DNA from: Candidatus Krumholzibacteriia bacterium
GTDB taxonomy: Bacteria; Krumholzibacteriota; Krumholzibacteriia; LZORAL124-64-63
Reading direction: 5' to 3'
DNA: 5,126 nt
Assembly (NCBI GenBank): GCA_030590265.1
Contig: JAUUYW010000266.1
Coordinates: forward strand, 1 to 5,126
Positions within the stretch are counted from its first letter, which is position 1; each line of letters starts with the position of its first letter. Shown here piece by piece: positions 1 to 5,126 of this stretch. Both the position numbers and the translations under genes were made by a program. Below the pieces are notes generated by a model. It was not told where the DNA came from. It was given only the letters and a program-made list of their open reading frames with translations, and made no database searches.

Positions 1-76
1 AGGGATTCGAACCCTCGGTACCTTGCGGCACACACGATTTCCAATCGTGCCGATTAAGCCACTCTCGCACCTCTCC
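1..76 (-). tRNA. tRNA-Ser (anticodon GGA), 3' end cut by window edge
   Basis: Read on the minus strand, the acceptor 5' strand GGAGAGG (76-70) is followed by a D arm and an anticodon stem CACGA/TCGTG. The loop TTGGAAA puts anticodon GGA at 42-40, which reads UCC and UCU serine codons. A long variable arm (about 17-32; GTGCC, GCAA loop, GGTAC) marks a class II tRNA and fits serine. The T arm has loop TTCGAAT (11-5). The window ends inside the 3' strand of the T stem, so about 9 bases (12 if CCA is encoded) are missing. It lies 58 bp after tadA in the same direction. A tRNA-Ser next to tadA is a recurrent bacterial arrangement, sometimes continuing into the SRP RNA and dnaX, but what follows here is outside the window. 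Confidence 0.96.
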
Positions 77-93
77 GCGAGTAAGTGGCGAGC

Positions 94-122
94 AATATAG
101 CACCCGTTTTCCGGAAAATCAA
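94..122 (-). promoter_or_regulatory. Sigma-70-type promoter for tRNA-Ser
   Basis: On the minus strand a -35-like TTGATT (122-117) is separated by exactly 17 bp from a -10 TATATT (99-94). The -10 is followed by a GC-rich GCTCGCC stretch, and the mature tRNA 5' end is 17 bp below the -10, implying a leader of roughly 10 nt. A GC-rich discriminator is typical of stringently controlled stable-RNA promoters; that control is inferred here. The -35 begins 12 bp after the tadA stop codon and I see no terminator between them, so read-through from the upstream operon may add to expression. Confidence 0.65.
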
Positions 123-134
123 CAACCCGGGCAC

Positions 135-611
135 TCATCTTTTCTTTTGGAAAAACTCCTTGAGAAGAGCGCTGCATTCCTCGGCCATAATACCCCCAAC
201 AATTTCCACTCCATGATTGTAGGGATTGCCTTCCAAAAGCCGCCCCGTGGAGGCCACGGCGCCGGCACGGGGATCCGCGGCCCCAAAAACAACCCGCCCA
301 ACCCGGGCCAACAGCATGGCACCACTGCACATGGTGCAAGGCTCAAGGGTCACGTAGAGGGTGCAATCATCCAACCGCCAGCTCTCTCCCTGGCCACCAG
401 CAGCCCCAATAGCCAGTATTTCTGCATGGGCGGTGGGATCTCGCAGCAATTCCACCTGGTTGTGTCCGCGGCCGATGATTCTGTCTCCCCGGACAATCAC
501 CGCCCCCACAGGCACTTCACCCTTGTCCGCAGCCATTTCAGCTTCGCTCAGGGCTTCACGCAACCAGCGTTCATGGCTGCGAAAATCAGCAAAAAGGTTC
601 GAATCACTCAT
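135..611 (-). CDS. tadA: tRNA-specific adenosine deaminase TadA
   Basis: This 158-aa protein has the full zinc-dependent cytidine/deoxycytidylate deaminase fold signature. An N-terminal helix is followed by VPVGAVIV (33-40), then HAE (His62, with Glu64 as the proton shuttle) and PCTMC (Cys92 and Cys95 as zinc ligands). It continues with the TadA-typical VVFGAADPRAGA segment. TadA deaminates A34 of tRNA-Arg(ACG) to inosine in the cytoplasm, letting one tRNA read CGU, CGC and CGA; it is usually essential. Length is normal for the family. The ATG at 611 is chosen because AAGGAGAGG (624-616) sits just upstream and because it overlaps the stop of the preceding gene as ATGA. An in-frame ATG at 656 would add 15 unsupported residues. 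It is the last protein gene of the cluster. Alternatives such as guanine deaminase are unlikely given the close match to TadA around HAEILAI and EPCTMCSGA. Confidence 0.96.
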   Translation of the reverse strand: MSDSNLFADFRSHERWLREALSEAEMAADKGEVPVGAVIVRGDRIIGRGHNQVELLRDPTAHAEILAIGAAGGQGESWRLDDCTLYVTLEPCTMCSGAMLLARVGRVVFGAADPRAGAVASTGRLLEGNPYNHGVEIVGGIMAEECSALLKEFFQKKR

Positions 612-2851
612 CGAACCTCTCCTTCGGCAATGGCTACATTTCCCGACAAGTCCCAAACCTCAACCCGCAGAAGCCATGGCCTGTCGCCATGGTCCCGACC
701 AGCGATGGGCCAGGGCACCTGGGAATCGAATTCCTCTTTCTGGCTATCACAAATGCGATCCACCGGGTCCAGACGCTGCACCTTGCCATCGGGCAGGCGC
801 AAAAAAACCTGACCCAGTTTGCTGCTTTGATCCCGGGCTTCAAAGACCAACCGCAGTCCACCCGAAACTTCACTTATCTGAAAGTCGGAAATTTCCGGGA
901 CCGTATTATCCACCATCAAGAGACCAGTTTCTTTTTGGCTACTCAGAGCCAGGGCTCCAGGGTTGTCGAGATGATCGCTGGCCGTCAGACGAAGATGGTA
1001 TTGGCCATCCGGGACTTCACTGGTATCCCAGCTGCCCAGTTGCTCTCCTGTTTCATCCAGGATAGTGCGCCAGGTCATATCGCCGTCTCGGCGATATTCC
1101 AACCGGTAAACCAGACGATCAGAATTGGGATCCCGCCCCTGCCAGGTCATCACACGAACAGGTCGGGTGTAGGCGGCACGGGCTGGGCCAGCTTTCCGTG
1201 CAAGATCTGACTTGCGGCCGAACTCCACCCGCAGGCCACTGGAAAATTTCTGAGTAACATTATCATTGGACCCAATCAAACCACCACGGCTGATATCGCT
1301 GAGATTTTCCACCGTAAAGGCTTGAATCACCGGTTGGACATTGTCCTGCCAAGCGCTGACCGAGACCGAAGTGATGGTCCAATGCTCCTCAGATCCGGCC
1401 TTGCGCCGGGGCAATTCCACACGCCACTGCAAAAAACGGCAGGCAGGCAGCTCCAGTTTCTGATCTCCTGCGGTCCAGGAATCACTCCAGGTGGTCCAAC
1501 TGTCATCGGGAACAGATCGGTTTCCTCCTCGAACAGACCAACGGGGCTTGCCCGGTCCGGTTGTGGCAGTCCAGCTGAGGCGTCCCCAGAGGACGGTGCG
1601 TCCCGCATCCAAGGGTGGACTCACCGCCAGGAGAGAACCATCCCCCTGAGATCCCAGGCGTTGAACTCCTCCGGGATGGGCTTGCCCCACCAACAATTCA
1701 CTGCCACCGTCCCTCGGATCAAACAAATTCAGGTCAAGGATATCTCCCCCCGACCAACCGGCAATGGGATGATGGCCAGCTGGAGGGAGCAAACGGTGAA
1801 TCACCGATTGGCCGCCATCCAATGACATGGGGCCACCACCCAACCAACCCCACTGTTGACTCCAGGCGACGATCATGAGGTCCAGATTTCCACTCCACCA
1901 GGTGGAATATTGGTTGCCATTTTCCAAACGAAACAGGGCTGCCTTGTCCACTTCCGGTTCCACTGGTTCACCAAAGAGGGAAATCAACGATGGTGGAACC
2001 GGGGGCATTTGGCCGGCCTTCATCTCCGGCCCGCCAGAGCCGTCCACTTCACTGTTCAAAGCCAGGAAAAACACTTGGTCGTCATGGCCGCGAACAAACT
2101 GACGCACCTCGTCCTGACGAGTTTCGCAAATCAACCAGGGAGAAGCGGGTTGTTCCACATCCACGCGATAAACAAGACCCGGGCCCTGGGTTGCCGCCAA
2201 CAAAGAGCCATCCGAATCCAGCATCAAATCCAGAGTATTCTCGGCAGGAAAGATGAGCAGCTCCTGGAGACCCTCCTTTTCGGTGAAACGATAGATGGCT
2301 GCTGGACTCCCCACGGCCAACCAGATTGTTTCACCGTCAGCAGAGGTTTCAAGACCCCAGATATAACCTCCAGGGACCTGCCCCAGCAAGCTGGGTTCGC
2401 CTTCGGCACTCACCCGGTACAAGTGGCCATCGGGGCCGCAACCAGCCAACAAACCTCCGTTGGGCAAGGTCATTAGACTGAATACCTCGGCGCCATCCAG
2501 AGTGGTGAAACCTCTGGTTTCACCATCTTTATCCGTATAAAAAATTTCACCGCCATGGCCAGTGCCCGTAAAAAATCCACCTTTGGAATCAGGAACCACC
2601 CGCCAACAAACTTCAGGGCCAACGGGCCCCACTTCGCTGGCCTGCAGGCCAGGCACCAGGGCGCCGCCATCATCCAGGGCCACCCCTTGAAGATCCATCT
2701 CCTTGAATTGGCGTCCGGAAGGCCAATCCCAGAAAACCTGACCGGCGGCCAATACATTGGTCGGCAGCATGTTGGTCAGCAGCACAATCATCACCCCAAG
2801 AACCACCAGGAAACGGGTTCCCCGCAAATGGTCAGCAAAAATTTTCATCAT
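608..2851 (-). CDS. Exported beta-propeller protein with C-terminal Ig/FnIII-like domains, function unknown
   Basis: This 747-aa protein has a signal peptide: charged n-region MMKIFADHLRGTR, hydrophobic core to about 29, likely cleavage after A35 or A36 (VLAA). Residues about 53-400 hold blade-like repeats with a recurring pattern of hydrophobic strand, D/N-G-G/S turn, LLAG-type strand, then G-x-x-YR; examples are near 121-146, 164-189 and 206-230. This suggests a six- to eight-bladed WD40/NHL-like propeller. Residues about 413-500 (PLDAGRTVLWGRLSW ... FLQWRVEL) look like a beta-sandwich module I recall following such propellers in other bacteria. Residues about 566-650 resemble FnIII (DPNSDRLVYRLEYR, PDGQYHLRLTASD, VDNTVP), and 651-747 resemble a second Ig-like fold. 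No catalytic motif is visible, so binding or scaffold roles are most likely. The start ATG (2851) overlaps the preceding stop as ATGA; a second ATG follows directly. Location is inferred to be periplasmic or outer surface. Confidence 0.85.
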   Translation of the reverse strand: MMKIFADHLRGTRFLVVLGVMIVLLTNMLPTNVLAAGQVFWDWPSGRQFKEMDLQGVALDDGGALVPGLQASEVGPVGPEVCWRVVPDSKGGFFTGTGHGGEIFYTDKDGETRGFTTLDGAEVFSLMTLPNGGLLAGCGPDGHLYRVSAEGEPSLLGQVPGGYIWGLETSADGETIWLAVGSPAAIYRFTEKEGLQELLIFPAENTLDLMLDSDGSLLAATQGPGLVYRVDVEQPASPWLICETRQDEVRQFVRGHDDQVFFLALNSEVDGSGGPEMKAGQMPPVPPSLISLFGEPVEPEVDKAALFRLENGNQYSTWWSGNLDLMIVAWSQQWGWLGGGPMSLDGGQSVIHRLLPPAGHHPIAGWSGGDILDLNLFDPRDGGSELLVGQAHPGGVQRLGSQGDGSLLAVSPPLDAGRTVLWGRLSWTATTGPGKPRWSVRGGNRSVPDDSWTTWSDSWTAGDQKLELPACRFLQWRVELPRRKAGSEEHWTITSVSVSAWQDNVQPVIQAFTVENLSDISRGGLIGSNDNVTQKFSSGLRVEFGRKSDLARKAGPARAAYTRPVRVMTWQGRDPNSDRLVYRLEYRRDGDMTWRTILDETGEQLGSWDTSEVPDGQYHLRLTASDHLDNPGALALSSQKETGLLMVDNTVPEISDFQISEVSGGLRLVFEARDQSSKLGQVFLRLPDGKVQRLDPVDRICDSQKEEFDSQVPWPIAGRDHGDRPWLLRVEVWDLSGNVAIAEGEVR
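616..624 (-). promoter_or_regulatory. Ribosome binding site that decides the tadA start
   Basis: Minus-strand AAGGAGAGG lies within the last codons of the upstream gene. Its GGAG core is 7 nt from the ATG at 611. With the ATGA stop/start overlap, this favours the 158-aa TadA start over the ATG 45 nt further upstream. Confidence 0.8.
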
Positions 2852-4776
2852 GGGCGCCTTTCCTCCCTGATCGGCGTAGTGGCGGGAATCACCCGCAGTT
2901 TGCGAACCGCGTGCCCGTTGAGGGCAAACGGCATTTTTTGAGAATTCCTGGCCACAAAATCAGCCATGGTGGCCTGAATCTGCATGTTCCCTTTTTTCAG
3001 AACCCCGGAGACACTGCCTGGAAGATGGTTCATCTCCTGGTCGGCCAACATGAGTCCCTTTCCAGGAGCCAGCAGCGCAACCACCAACTCATCCGAGGCA
3101 CGATCCAGACGCAATATTTTCAGGGCACCATCAAGGCTTGTCACCTGGAACCGACCTGCTGCCCGTTGGGATTCCAGGGCAAAAAACTCGGAGGCGCTGG
3201 CCACAACCAATCGGTAGGGACCAGGCTGCAAATTGGCAGGCAGAGACAATTCCACTTCAACCAGGCGCTTTTCGCCTCGGCGAGGTGAAATTTCAATCTG
3301 CACTTTCAGGGGTCCGGAACCAATCTCCAAAGCACGAGGACTATCCAATCCTGTGATGCGGGCCGTGGCTTGAGGACGGGTCAATTCAATTTTGGCCTGC
3401 ACCGACTGCAGTTCAAGCTTTTGGAAGGGATTGTCCAGAAGTAGGGAGAAAGGCGCCATCCAATCTCCTGCCAGGGCCATGGCACCGCCGGGACCGGCTG
3501 CCATTCCCCTGATAACCAGAGGATTTTCGGCCAGGAAAGGCGAACCTGACCAGTGGCTGGTCAATTCGTAGGAGACATTCTGACTGCTGGCATCGTCGCC
3601 CTCGGTCAGAATTGAGTTGTAAAGGGTCCAGAAAACCAGGCTGGGTGTCAGCAAAGGATCATCCACCACCTGGAATTGATAGGTTCGAGGATTCTCATCC
3701 TGCCCGGTCCCGCCGTTGGTCAGATTGATTTCAACGGTAACGGGAATCATCTGGGGCGCCGGACCCAGTTTCCCTGCCAAACCGGCCCTTTGATCATGAT
3801 GCACCGACCCCACAATGCTTCCCACGGAACCCATTTTGAAAGACATGGCGCGACTGGGAAACACTGTCAGGATTTCCGCGGTGGCCAAAGGAAGATTCAC
3901 CGGCCCTCGTTGCATGAAGGGATGCCCCATCATCAGCACATCATCACCCTGAGTCCAGGTGACGGTGCCGGTCACCCCAAGCATGGCATCACCGGTGACC
4001 AAGGGGACAGCACAGGCAGCACCCGGAACCAAGGAGCCCGGGGACTTGGCGGACGAAGATTGTGAGGCCGACTCTCCGCCCACGGGATTGAAGAACCAAT
4101 GACCGGCAGAAGGGACTTCCAGTCCCTGGTCCTGGGTGGCCGCCGACAACAATTCCAAAATAAGATGCTCGGCCGATGGCCAGGTTTCTGCTTCCTTGGT
4201 GTGAGTTTTTAAGCTCTCACTCCACCCTTCAGCACCCTCCAAAACCGTGGCCGCCAGATTCTCCTGGCTGATATGCCCCTGAAGAAGGGAATGCATTTCC
4301 TGTGATCCACCCTGGCCAAAATTCCCGGTATGCCCGGACAATTCCACACCCACAGCGTTGCTCTCCGGTTCCACCGGCAAACCCAAAATATCCCGGGCAG
4401 GAGTCACCCCGGCAATGGGTCGAAGAGCGCCGGACCAACCGAAAGCCAAGGCTCCTGCAAAACGGCCTTCAATGTAAATGGGGCTTCCACTCATACCCTG
4501 GGCAATGCTGGATTGCTCCAGGCCATGACCTGAAACCTCAATGATGATGAGGTTGCCGTCCACCCTGCTCTTTTTCTGCACCCCGATGACTTCAACAGCG
4601 AAGGTATCAATGCGGGCGCCTTCGAAGACAGTCAGACCATAGCCTTTCATTCCCCGATTGATTTCCGAAACGGGGATAAAATCAGCCGATATAGGGGCAG
4701 CAGCAAAGCTGGCCCATGGCAGAATAAGCAGAAAAACAACCAGCCAACATCTTGAGAATGGTTTGAAAATGATCAC
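2848..4776 (-). CDS. Exported SpoIVB/S55-type serine peptidase-like protein
   Basis: This 642-aa protein (from the GTG at 4776) starts with a signal peptide: MIIFKPFSR, a hydrophobic core to about 20, and cleavage near the AAA at 25-27. An N-terminal block follows, with IPVSEINRGMKGYG (about 34-47), GMSGSPIYIEG (94-104; Ser96 is the putative nucleophile) and PIAGVTPARD (about 120-129). A poorly conserved Ser/Gln/Glu-rich linker spans about 137-250. The second block has GTVTWTQGD, MMGHPF (His285), an SFKM segment and GSVHHDQ (about 323-329), then P-V-T-V-E. Residues about 398-580 are beta-rich with no clear catalytic motifs. The motifs match the peptidase S55 family of SpoIVB, the protease that signals SpoIVFB in Bacillus sporulation, but block order is reversed and the Asp expected before GMSGSP is not apparent. 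Activity is therefore unproven. It heads the cluster, and its stop overlaps the propeller start. The role is probably envelope proteolysis or signalling, not sporulation. Confidence 0.85.
   Translation of the reverse strand: MIIFKPFSRCWLVVFLLILPWASFAAAPISADFIPVSEINRGMKGYGLTVFEGARIDTFAVEVIGVQKKSRVDGNLIIIEVSGHGLEQSSIAQGMSGSPIYIEGRFAGALAFGWSGALRPIAGVTPARDILGLPVEPESNAVGVELSGHTGNFGQGGSQEMHSLLQGHISQENLAATVLEGAEGWSESLKTHTKEAETWPSAEHLILELLSAATQDQGLEVPSAGHWFFNPVGGESASQSSSAKSPGSLVPGAACAVPLVTGDAMLGVTGTVTWTQGDDVLMMGHPFMQRGPVNLPLATAEILTVFPSRAMSFKMGSVGSIVGSVHHDQRAGLAGKLGPAPQMIPVTVEINLTNGGTGQDENPRTYQFQVVDDPLLTPSLVFWTLYNSILTEGDDASSQNVSYELTSHWSGSPFLAENPLVIRGMAAGPGGAMALAGDWMAPFSLLLDNPFQKLELQSVQAKIELTRPQATARITGLDSPRALEIGSGPLKVQIEISPRRGEKRLVEVELSLPANLQPGPYRLVVASASEFFALESQRAAGRFQVTSLDGALKILRLDRASDELVVALLAPGKGLMLADQEMNHLPGSVSGVLKKGNMQIQATMADFVARNSQKMPFALNGHAVRKLRVIPATTPIREERRP
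2862..2866 (-). promoter_or_regulatory. Ribosome binding site of the propeller gene
   Basis: Minus-strand GGAGG lies 10 nt upstream of the ATG at 2851, inside the end of the S55-protein gene, with a second purine stretch AAAGG nearer the start. It supports the ATGA-overlapping start and translational coupling to the upstream gene. Confidence 0.65.
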
Positions 4777-4787
4777 CACTGTCCTTT
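4774..4787 (-). promoter_or_regulatory. RBS and tandem GTG start of the S55 protein gene
   Basis: Minus-strand AAAGGA (4787-4782) precedes two adjacent in-frame GTG codons at 4779 and 4776. Spacing is 2 nt to the first and 5 nt to the second, so the second is preferred. The resulting N-terminus is an ordinary signal peptide. In-frame ATGs at 4959 and 4908 would put 44 to 61 non-signal-like residues ahead of it. Confidence 0.6.
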
Positions 4788-4792
4788 CCCGA

Positions 4793-4808
4793 ACCGACCA
4801 GCGTCGGT
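4793..4808 (-). other. Small stem-loop in the leader just above the RBS
   Basis: ACCGAC and GTCGGT form a perfect 6-bp stem around a 4-nt loop, ending 5 bp before the AAAGGA Shine-Dalgarno. It is in the probable 5' leader of the S55-protein mRNA and could affect translation. It is short enough to be chance. Confidence 0.3.
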
Positions 4809-4919
4809 ACAGCCTTAAAAACACCAAAACTCTGGTAATAATAAGGGTTTTCTCTGAATTTGCCGCGATTCTCCCGATAAAAGGCAAGAAATGGACCGGA
4901 ATTGACATCAACCTTAGAT

Positions 4920-4966
4920 CATTGGCAGACACCTGAAAACAGGGAAGGTTCCAGACCATTGGCAGA
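4920..4966. repeat. 10-bp direct repeat CATTGGCAGA, two copies
   Basis: CATTGGCAGA occurs at 4920-4929 and again at 4957-4966, 37 bp apart start to start, in the intergenic region upstream of the operon. Two exact decamers this close in non-coding DNA could be a pair of protein-binding sites or a chance duplication. No known operator is recognised. Confidence 0.4.
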
Positions 4967-4976
4967 GAACGGTCCC

Positions 4977-5000
4977 AAAAAAATCAACAGGCCCTCCAGA
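4977..5000 (-). terminator. Apparent 3' half of an intrinsic terminator, next to the intron
   Basis: On the minus strand the DNA directly after the intron reads TCTGGAGGGCCTGTTGA followed by seven T's (4983-4977). A GC-rich arm followed by a T run is how the 3' half of a Rho-independent terminator looks. The matching 5' arm (complement to GGAGGGCCTG) is not present within the window, so it would have to lie in the 5' exon beyond the intron. The terminator would have ended a gene upstream of the operon. This is an inference from one arm only. Confidence 0.4.
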
Positions 5001-5036
5001 ATCGGGTAGAGTGAGGCCTCACGGCCTCACCCTCCC
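5001..5036 (-). ncRNA. Group II intron domain VI with branch-point A
   Basis: GGGAGG (5036-5031) plus GTGAGGCC (5030-5023) pairs with GGCCTCAC (5018-5011) plus TCT-CCC. This gives 14 pairs closed by a GTGA (GNRA) tetraloop at 5022-5019. The only unpaired base in the stem is A5007, bulged on the 3' strand seven nucleotides from the predicted 3' end. That is the expected position of the branch-point adenosine used in lariat formation. The stem is followed by GAT. Confidence 0.75.
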
Positions 5037-5038
5037 AC

Positions 5039-5072
5039 ACCACCGGGCAAACGGATCACGTACCACGGCGGT
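5039..5072 (-). ncRNA. Group II intron domain V (candidate)
   Basis: This 34-nt element, the standard domain V length, has the basal stem ACCGCCG (5072-5066) pairing with CGGTGGT (5045-5039) over 7 bp, including one G-U pair inside a C-G-C triad. The distal part closes as ACG/CGT around TGATC. Between the two helices the pairing is imperfect (a T opposite T and an unpaired T), so either the bulge is unusual or the domain has drifted. Domain V is the catalytic core of group II ribozymes. Confidence 0.65.
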
Positions 5073-5126
5073 TCAAGTCACACATTGAAGTCGTCGCAAC
5101 TCATTCTGCAGATTTACGAGCCCAAG

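Larger units (their letters stand above)
4780..4976 (-). promoter_or_regulatory. Upstream region of the operon, promoter not firmly located
   Basis: About 200 bp without a convincing gene lies between the terminator-like arm and the S55 gene. It is more AT-rich than the genes in places. The best -10 candidate on the minus strand is TATTAT (4843-4838), about 60 bp above the GTG start, but the hexamer 17 bp further upstream (GCGGCA) is a poor -35. The region also holds a 10-bp direct repeat and a small hairpin, listed separately. If 4977-5000 terminates transcription from upstream, the operon promoter should be here, perhaps for an alternative sigma factor or an activator-dependent one. Confidence 0.3.
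5001..5126 (-). mobile_element. Group II intron, 3' end only
   Basis: Reading leftwards, about 54 nt of distal intron sequence (probably the end of domain IV and possibly the last codons or the trailer of the intron-encoded protein) is followed by a 34-nt domain V candidate, a 2-nt joiner, domain VI with a bulged A, and a GAT terminus fitting the AY 3'-end rule. The predicted 3' splice site is between 5001 and 5000. The basal domain V stem carries a CGC triad with a G-U wobble in the middle, as known from bacterial class C introns, which tend to insert next to terminators. Class assignment is tentative. The remainder, including any reverse transcriptase/maturase gene, lies beyond the window, so completeness cannot be judged. 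Confidence 0.75.

Noticed and set aside
107..118. Perfect palindrome TTTTCCGGAAAA between tadA and the tRNA gene
   Set aside because: It has no loop or T tract for a terminator, and it falls within the spacer of the tRNA promoter. A 12-bp AT/GC palindrome of this kind can be chance. Operator function cannot be supported.
147..1210. Overlapping plus-strand open frames opposite tadA and the end of the propeller gene
   Set aside because: They have no Shine-Dalgarno sequences or recognisable domains, are compositionally odd (rich in Pro, Ser, Arg, Gln) and lie antisense to strongly supported genes.
1856..2476. 206-codon plus-strand open frame opposite the propeller gene
   Set aside because: It has no recognisable domain and is the antisense shadow of a coding region with a clear repeat pattern.
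4658..4936. 92-codon plus-strand frame over the operon leader and the S55 N-terminus
   Set aside because: It is antisense to the signal peptide region and has no recognisable motifs or ribosome site.
4777..4959. ATG at 4959 or 4908 as start of the S55-protein gene
   Set aside because: The extra residues are not signal-peptide-like and bury the real signal peptide. The 4959 start also lies inside the direct repeat, and only weak Shine-Dalgarno matches precede these ATGs.
5011..5030. GC-rich hairpin or tandem GGCCTCAC repeat as a stand-alone intrinsic terminator or short repeat
   Set aside because: There is no T run on either side, and the hairpin is fully explained as domain VI of the group II intron, including the bulged A and lower stem.
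5073..5126. End of an intron-encoded reverse transcriptase reading into the window
   Set aside because: All three minus-strand frames meet a stop in these 54 nt and none of the short peptides shows a maturase signature, so no coding feature can be supported, although the gene may end just outside.

Overview
Every gene I can support in this window lies on the minus strand. They are described here in transcription order, which runs from the right edge to the left. The sequence is moderately GC-rich and looks like a Gram-negative-type (diderm) bacterium: two successive genes encode long exported proteins with clear signal peptides and all-beta or Ig-like domains, of a kind I associate with Deltaproteobacteria, Acidobacteria and related or candidate phyla. 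The exact lineage cannot be fixed from this window.

Right edge (about 5001-5126): the 3' end of a group II intron running leftwards. It has a 34-nt domain V candidate, a nearly perfect domain VI hairpin with a bulged adenosine seven nucleotides from the 3' end, and a ...GAT 3' terminus. The rest of the intron, including any reverse transcriptase gene, lies outside the window. The DNA just past the splice site (4977-5000) is a GC-rich arm followed by seven T's on the minus strand. It looks like the 3' half of an intrinsic terminator that the intron has split or landed beside.

Middle (608-4976): a leader of about 200 bp, then a three-gene cluster whose genes overlap by ATGA at both junctions. 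The order is an exported SpoIVB/S55-type serine peptidase-like protein (GTG start, 642 aa), an exported beta-propeller plus Ig/FnIII-like protein (747 aa, unknown function), and tadA, the essential tRNA adenosine deaminase. Both overlapping starts have good Shine-Dalgarno sequences, so translational coupling is likely.

Left edge (1-134): a short gap holding a good sigma-70-type promoter and then tRNA-Ser(GGA), which loses its last 9 or so bases at the window edge.

The most interesting points are three. The S55 domain has its two motif blocks in the reverse order to Bacillus SpoIVB (GMSGSP first, GHP second), which suggests a circular permutation. The S55 protein and the propeller form a tightly coupled, uncharacterised envelope pair. 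A group II intron 3' end sits against what looks like half a terminator upstream of the operon.
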